Below are positions 12,307 to 13,878 of a stretch of 13,878 nucleotides of DNA, one piece after another. The notes under the pieces are model-generated. The model had not been told where the DNA came from. It worked only from the letters and a program-made list of their open reading frames with translations, and did not search any database. Both the position numbers and the translations under genes were made by a program. The DNA lies in the NCBI GenBank assembly GCA_014859755.1, contig JACUTO010000027.1:1-13878 (forward strand). Reading direction: 5' to 3'. Source of the DNA: Candidatus Bathyarchaeota archaeon (GTDB lineage: Archaea; Thermoproteota; Bathyarchaeia; Bathyarchaeales; Bathyarchaeaceae). How positions within the stretch are numbered: the stretch's first letter is position 1; the number at the start of each line of letters is the position of its first letter.

Positions 12307-13377
12307 ATGACAAGCATGACCGAAGATGAGGAAACGAAACTAGGAGTCTTCGAGAAGTACCTAACATTATGGATTGCAATTTGTATAATTTTGGGACTGT
12401 TGTCAGGGCGTTTTCTTCCGGTTTTCGGGCAATATCTAGACTCAATGAAGTTCGGTCAGCTATCCATCCCAATAGGCGTTTGCCTTTTCTTCATGATGTA
12501 TCCCACAGTTGTTCAAATAAGGTTTGGGGACATAGTTAAAGCCACAAAGAATCCGAAACCATTACTTCTTACCATAATCGCAAATTGGGTCATCAACCCG
12601 CCACTAGCAACATTCTTGGCAAACACTCTTCTACCAGGAAACCCCGAATTCATTGCAGGAATAATTCTACTTGGAATTTCACCATGCACGGCAATGGTCA
12701 TGTGGTGGATTATGCTTGCTCGTGGAGATTTGGGGCAAGGGCTTGTGAACACAGCGGTCAATGCCCTTTTAATGGTGTTTCTTTACGCTCCGTTAGCAGC
12801 TTTCTATCTAGGTGTAAGTTCAATTCCAGTGCCGTGGGATTTGATTGCCCTCAGCGTTTTGTTTTTCATAGTTGTCCCAATCGTGGCTGCATCGATTTCT
12901 CGCTGGGCAGTCATCAACCGTAAGGGTCAAGAATGGTTTGACGAAAAGTATGTGCCTTTTTGGGGAAAAATATCGATTGTTGCCTTATTGACTACATTGA
13001 TAGTTATGTTCTCGTTGCAAGGAGAAATCATTATCAATCAACCCTTGACAGTGGCTTTGATTGCCGTTCCCTTACTGCTTGGTTATGCAATAATGGTTTC
13101 GGTGACCTATGGAGTTTCATGGCTTGCCAATTGGAGCTATGAATCGTCGATATGCAATACACTCATTGGCTCCAGCAGTCACTTTGAGGTTGCCATCGCC
13201 GTGGCAACAACCATTTTTGGCATAGGCTCTGGAGCCGCCCTAGCTACAGTCATCGGTCCCTTGATGGAGGTCCCCCTCATGCTCTCTCTCACCAAGTTTG
13301 GCTTATGGACAAGCAAATACTTTCCAAGAAATAAGATGAAAGGACAGATCAAAGAGGTTATCGTAGCGAGCGCTTGA
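12307..13377 (+). CDS. acr3: ACR3-family arsenite efflux permease (intact)
   Basis: A 356-residue permease of the ACR3 (bile acid/sodium and arsenical resistance-3) superfamily with about ten membrane helices. It exports As(III), using the proton motive force, from the cytoplasm. The essential helix-4 cysteine is Cys127 in GISPCTAMVMWWIM, and the helix-9 motif is GSSSHFEVAIAVA with Glu294; the last helix holds GPLMEVPLMLSL. The length is normal. ATG 12307 has no clear ribosome binding site, so the message may be leaderless; an in-frame ATG 12316 (MTEDEE) is preceded by GGGATGA and is an alternative. It lies behind arsR copy 2 with an operator-like palindrome between them. The paralog at 904-1945 is broken, so this is the functional arsenite exporter of the window. 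Confidence 0.96.
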   Translation: MTSMTEDEETKLGVFEKYLTLWIAICIILGLLSGRFLPVFGQYLDSMKFGQLSIPIGVCLFFMMYPTVVQIRFGDIVKATKNPKPLLLTIIANWVINPPLATFLANTLLPGNPEFIAGIILLGISPCTAMVMWWIMLARGDLGQGLVNTAVNALLMVFLYAPLAAFYLGVSSIPVPWDLIALSVLFFIVVPIVAASISRWAVINRKGQEWFDEKYVPFWGKISIVALLTTLIVMFSLQGEIIINQPLTVALIAVPLLLGYAIMVSVTYGVSWLANWSYESSICNTLIGSSSHFEVAIAVATTIFGIGSGAALATVIGPLMEVPLMLSLTKFGLWTSKYFPRNKMKGQIKEVIVASA

Positions 13378-13411
13378 AGTCATTCATAAGAACTTCTATC
13401 CAGCTCTATTC

Positions 13412-13878
13412 TTAACCAAACAGAACGCCTTTATAATAAATAGTACTGGGACATCCAAGACATCGGTCAGACTTGTAATAGGAACATGAATCACATCGCC
13501 CACCACACGGAGAGATCTCAGTTTTTTTCATTATCATCTTCAGCGGCGAAATAAAATCTCTTGCAGAGGAAAAGATAACACTAAATTCCACATCAGAGAT
13601 GTTTGGGTTAGATCTAATATGGCAATCCATGCATGCATCAAGAGATGCTAAATCTTCGCTTACCAAAAATAGGCATAGATTCCGTTTCCCAGAGGTTATG
13701 AAACCGTTTAAAAATAATGGGCATTTTTCAAAAAGTTTGAGAATCTTTCCACTGTTTTTTGTTGAAACATCGATCTTTACGAAACCTAACCTAGTTTTCC
13801 TCAAGTTCACTCCAATCTGACATGCTATTATTCCTCTATTCTTCAATTTCCGTAACCTTGCAGCAACTGCAGGTTGGG
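13412..13878 (-). CDS. Lrp/AsnC-family regulator with C-terminal cysteine cluster (5' end outside window)
   Basis: The frame is open to the window edge. QPAVAARLRKLKNRGIIACQ is the end of an AsnC-type helix-turn-helix, so the TTG at 13846 is not the true start. An AsnC-like ligand domain follows (TRLGFVKIDVSTK, GKRNLCLFLVSEDLASLD). The C-terminus adds a cysteine cluster, SPCGGRCDSCSYYKSDRC followed by LGCPST: C-x3-C-x2-C-x7-C-x2-C-P, which could bind zinc or an iron-sulfur cluster. The domain order is known from other archaeal Lrp-like proteins. Its stop is 34 bases from the convergent ACR3 stop. Metal or redox sensing is an inference from the cysteines. Confidence 0.82.
   Translation of the reverse strand, partial: QPAVAARLRKLKNRGIIACQIGVNLRKTRLGFVKIDVSTKNSGKILKLFEKCPLFLNGFITSGKRNLCLFLVSEDLASLDACMDCHIRSNPNISDVEFSVIFSSARDFISPLKMIMKKTEISPCGGRCDSCSYYKSDRCLGCPSTIYYKGVLFG

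Noticed and set aside
1..13878. CRISPR arrays, tRNA or rRNA genes
   Set aside because: No regularly spaced direct repeats of CRISPR type, no cloverleaf-like segment with a T-loop signature and no rRNA-like sequence were seen by eye.

Overview
The window looks archaeal, most likely from an uncultivated anaerobic lineage of the Bathyarchaeota/Thermoproteota type, although the lineage is a guess from gene content. Support comes from A/T-rich TATA-like boxes a short way upstream of genes, GGTGA/GAGGT-type ribosome binding sites, frequent TTG/GTG starts, a heterodisulfide-reductase (HdrA)-like protein, a JAMM metalloprotease, Lrp/AsnC-type regulators and an 8-cysteine ferredoxin.

Left part (1-4965): the tail of a winged-helix regulator; an ArsR repressor (minus strand) divergent from an ACR3 arsenite permease that is broken by two single-base frameshifts; an isoprenylcysteine-methyltransferase-like membrane protein overlapping a JAMM protease gene; an Lrp-like regulator whose 5' end is frameshifted; a minus-strand gene of unknown family with an in-frame stop; and two tiny membrane-protein genes. 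A 1274-bp insertion sequence (4966-6239) with perfect 22-bp inverted ends, a candidate 4-bp target duplication (AGCG) and a DDE transposase follows. Decay is concentrated on this side of the element.

Centre (6392-11644, minus strand): one tightly packed run of twelve genes with gaps of a few bases or overlaps. In transcription order they are: a zinc-ribbon protein, a free-standing HdrA N-terminal domain, a two-[4Fe-4S] ferredoxin, three tandem DGC-domain (four-cysteine) paralogs, a GcvH-like lipoyl-carrier protein, a DUF169 protein, a small charged helical protein, a membrane-anchored TlpA-like redoxin, a CcdA-type thiol transporter and a small CxC thioredoxin-like protein. Nearly every product is cysteine-rich or a thiol/electron carrier.

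Right part (11645-13878): a shared bidirectional promoter separates this operon from a second arsR, followed by an intact ACR3 permease with a perfect operator-like inverted repeat over its TATA element. A convergent Lrp-family gene with a C-terminal five-cysteine cluster runs off the window end.

Interpretation (inference): the twelve-gene operon is controlled next to, and probably together with, arsenite sensing and export. It may be an electron and thiol relay (ferredoxin/HdrA-like domain to lipoyl or DGC cysteines, and through CcdA to the outer face) serving arsenic or sulfur chemistry. The combination is the most interesting candidate system here; its reaction cannot be read from sequence alone.
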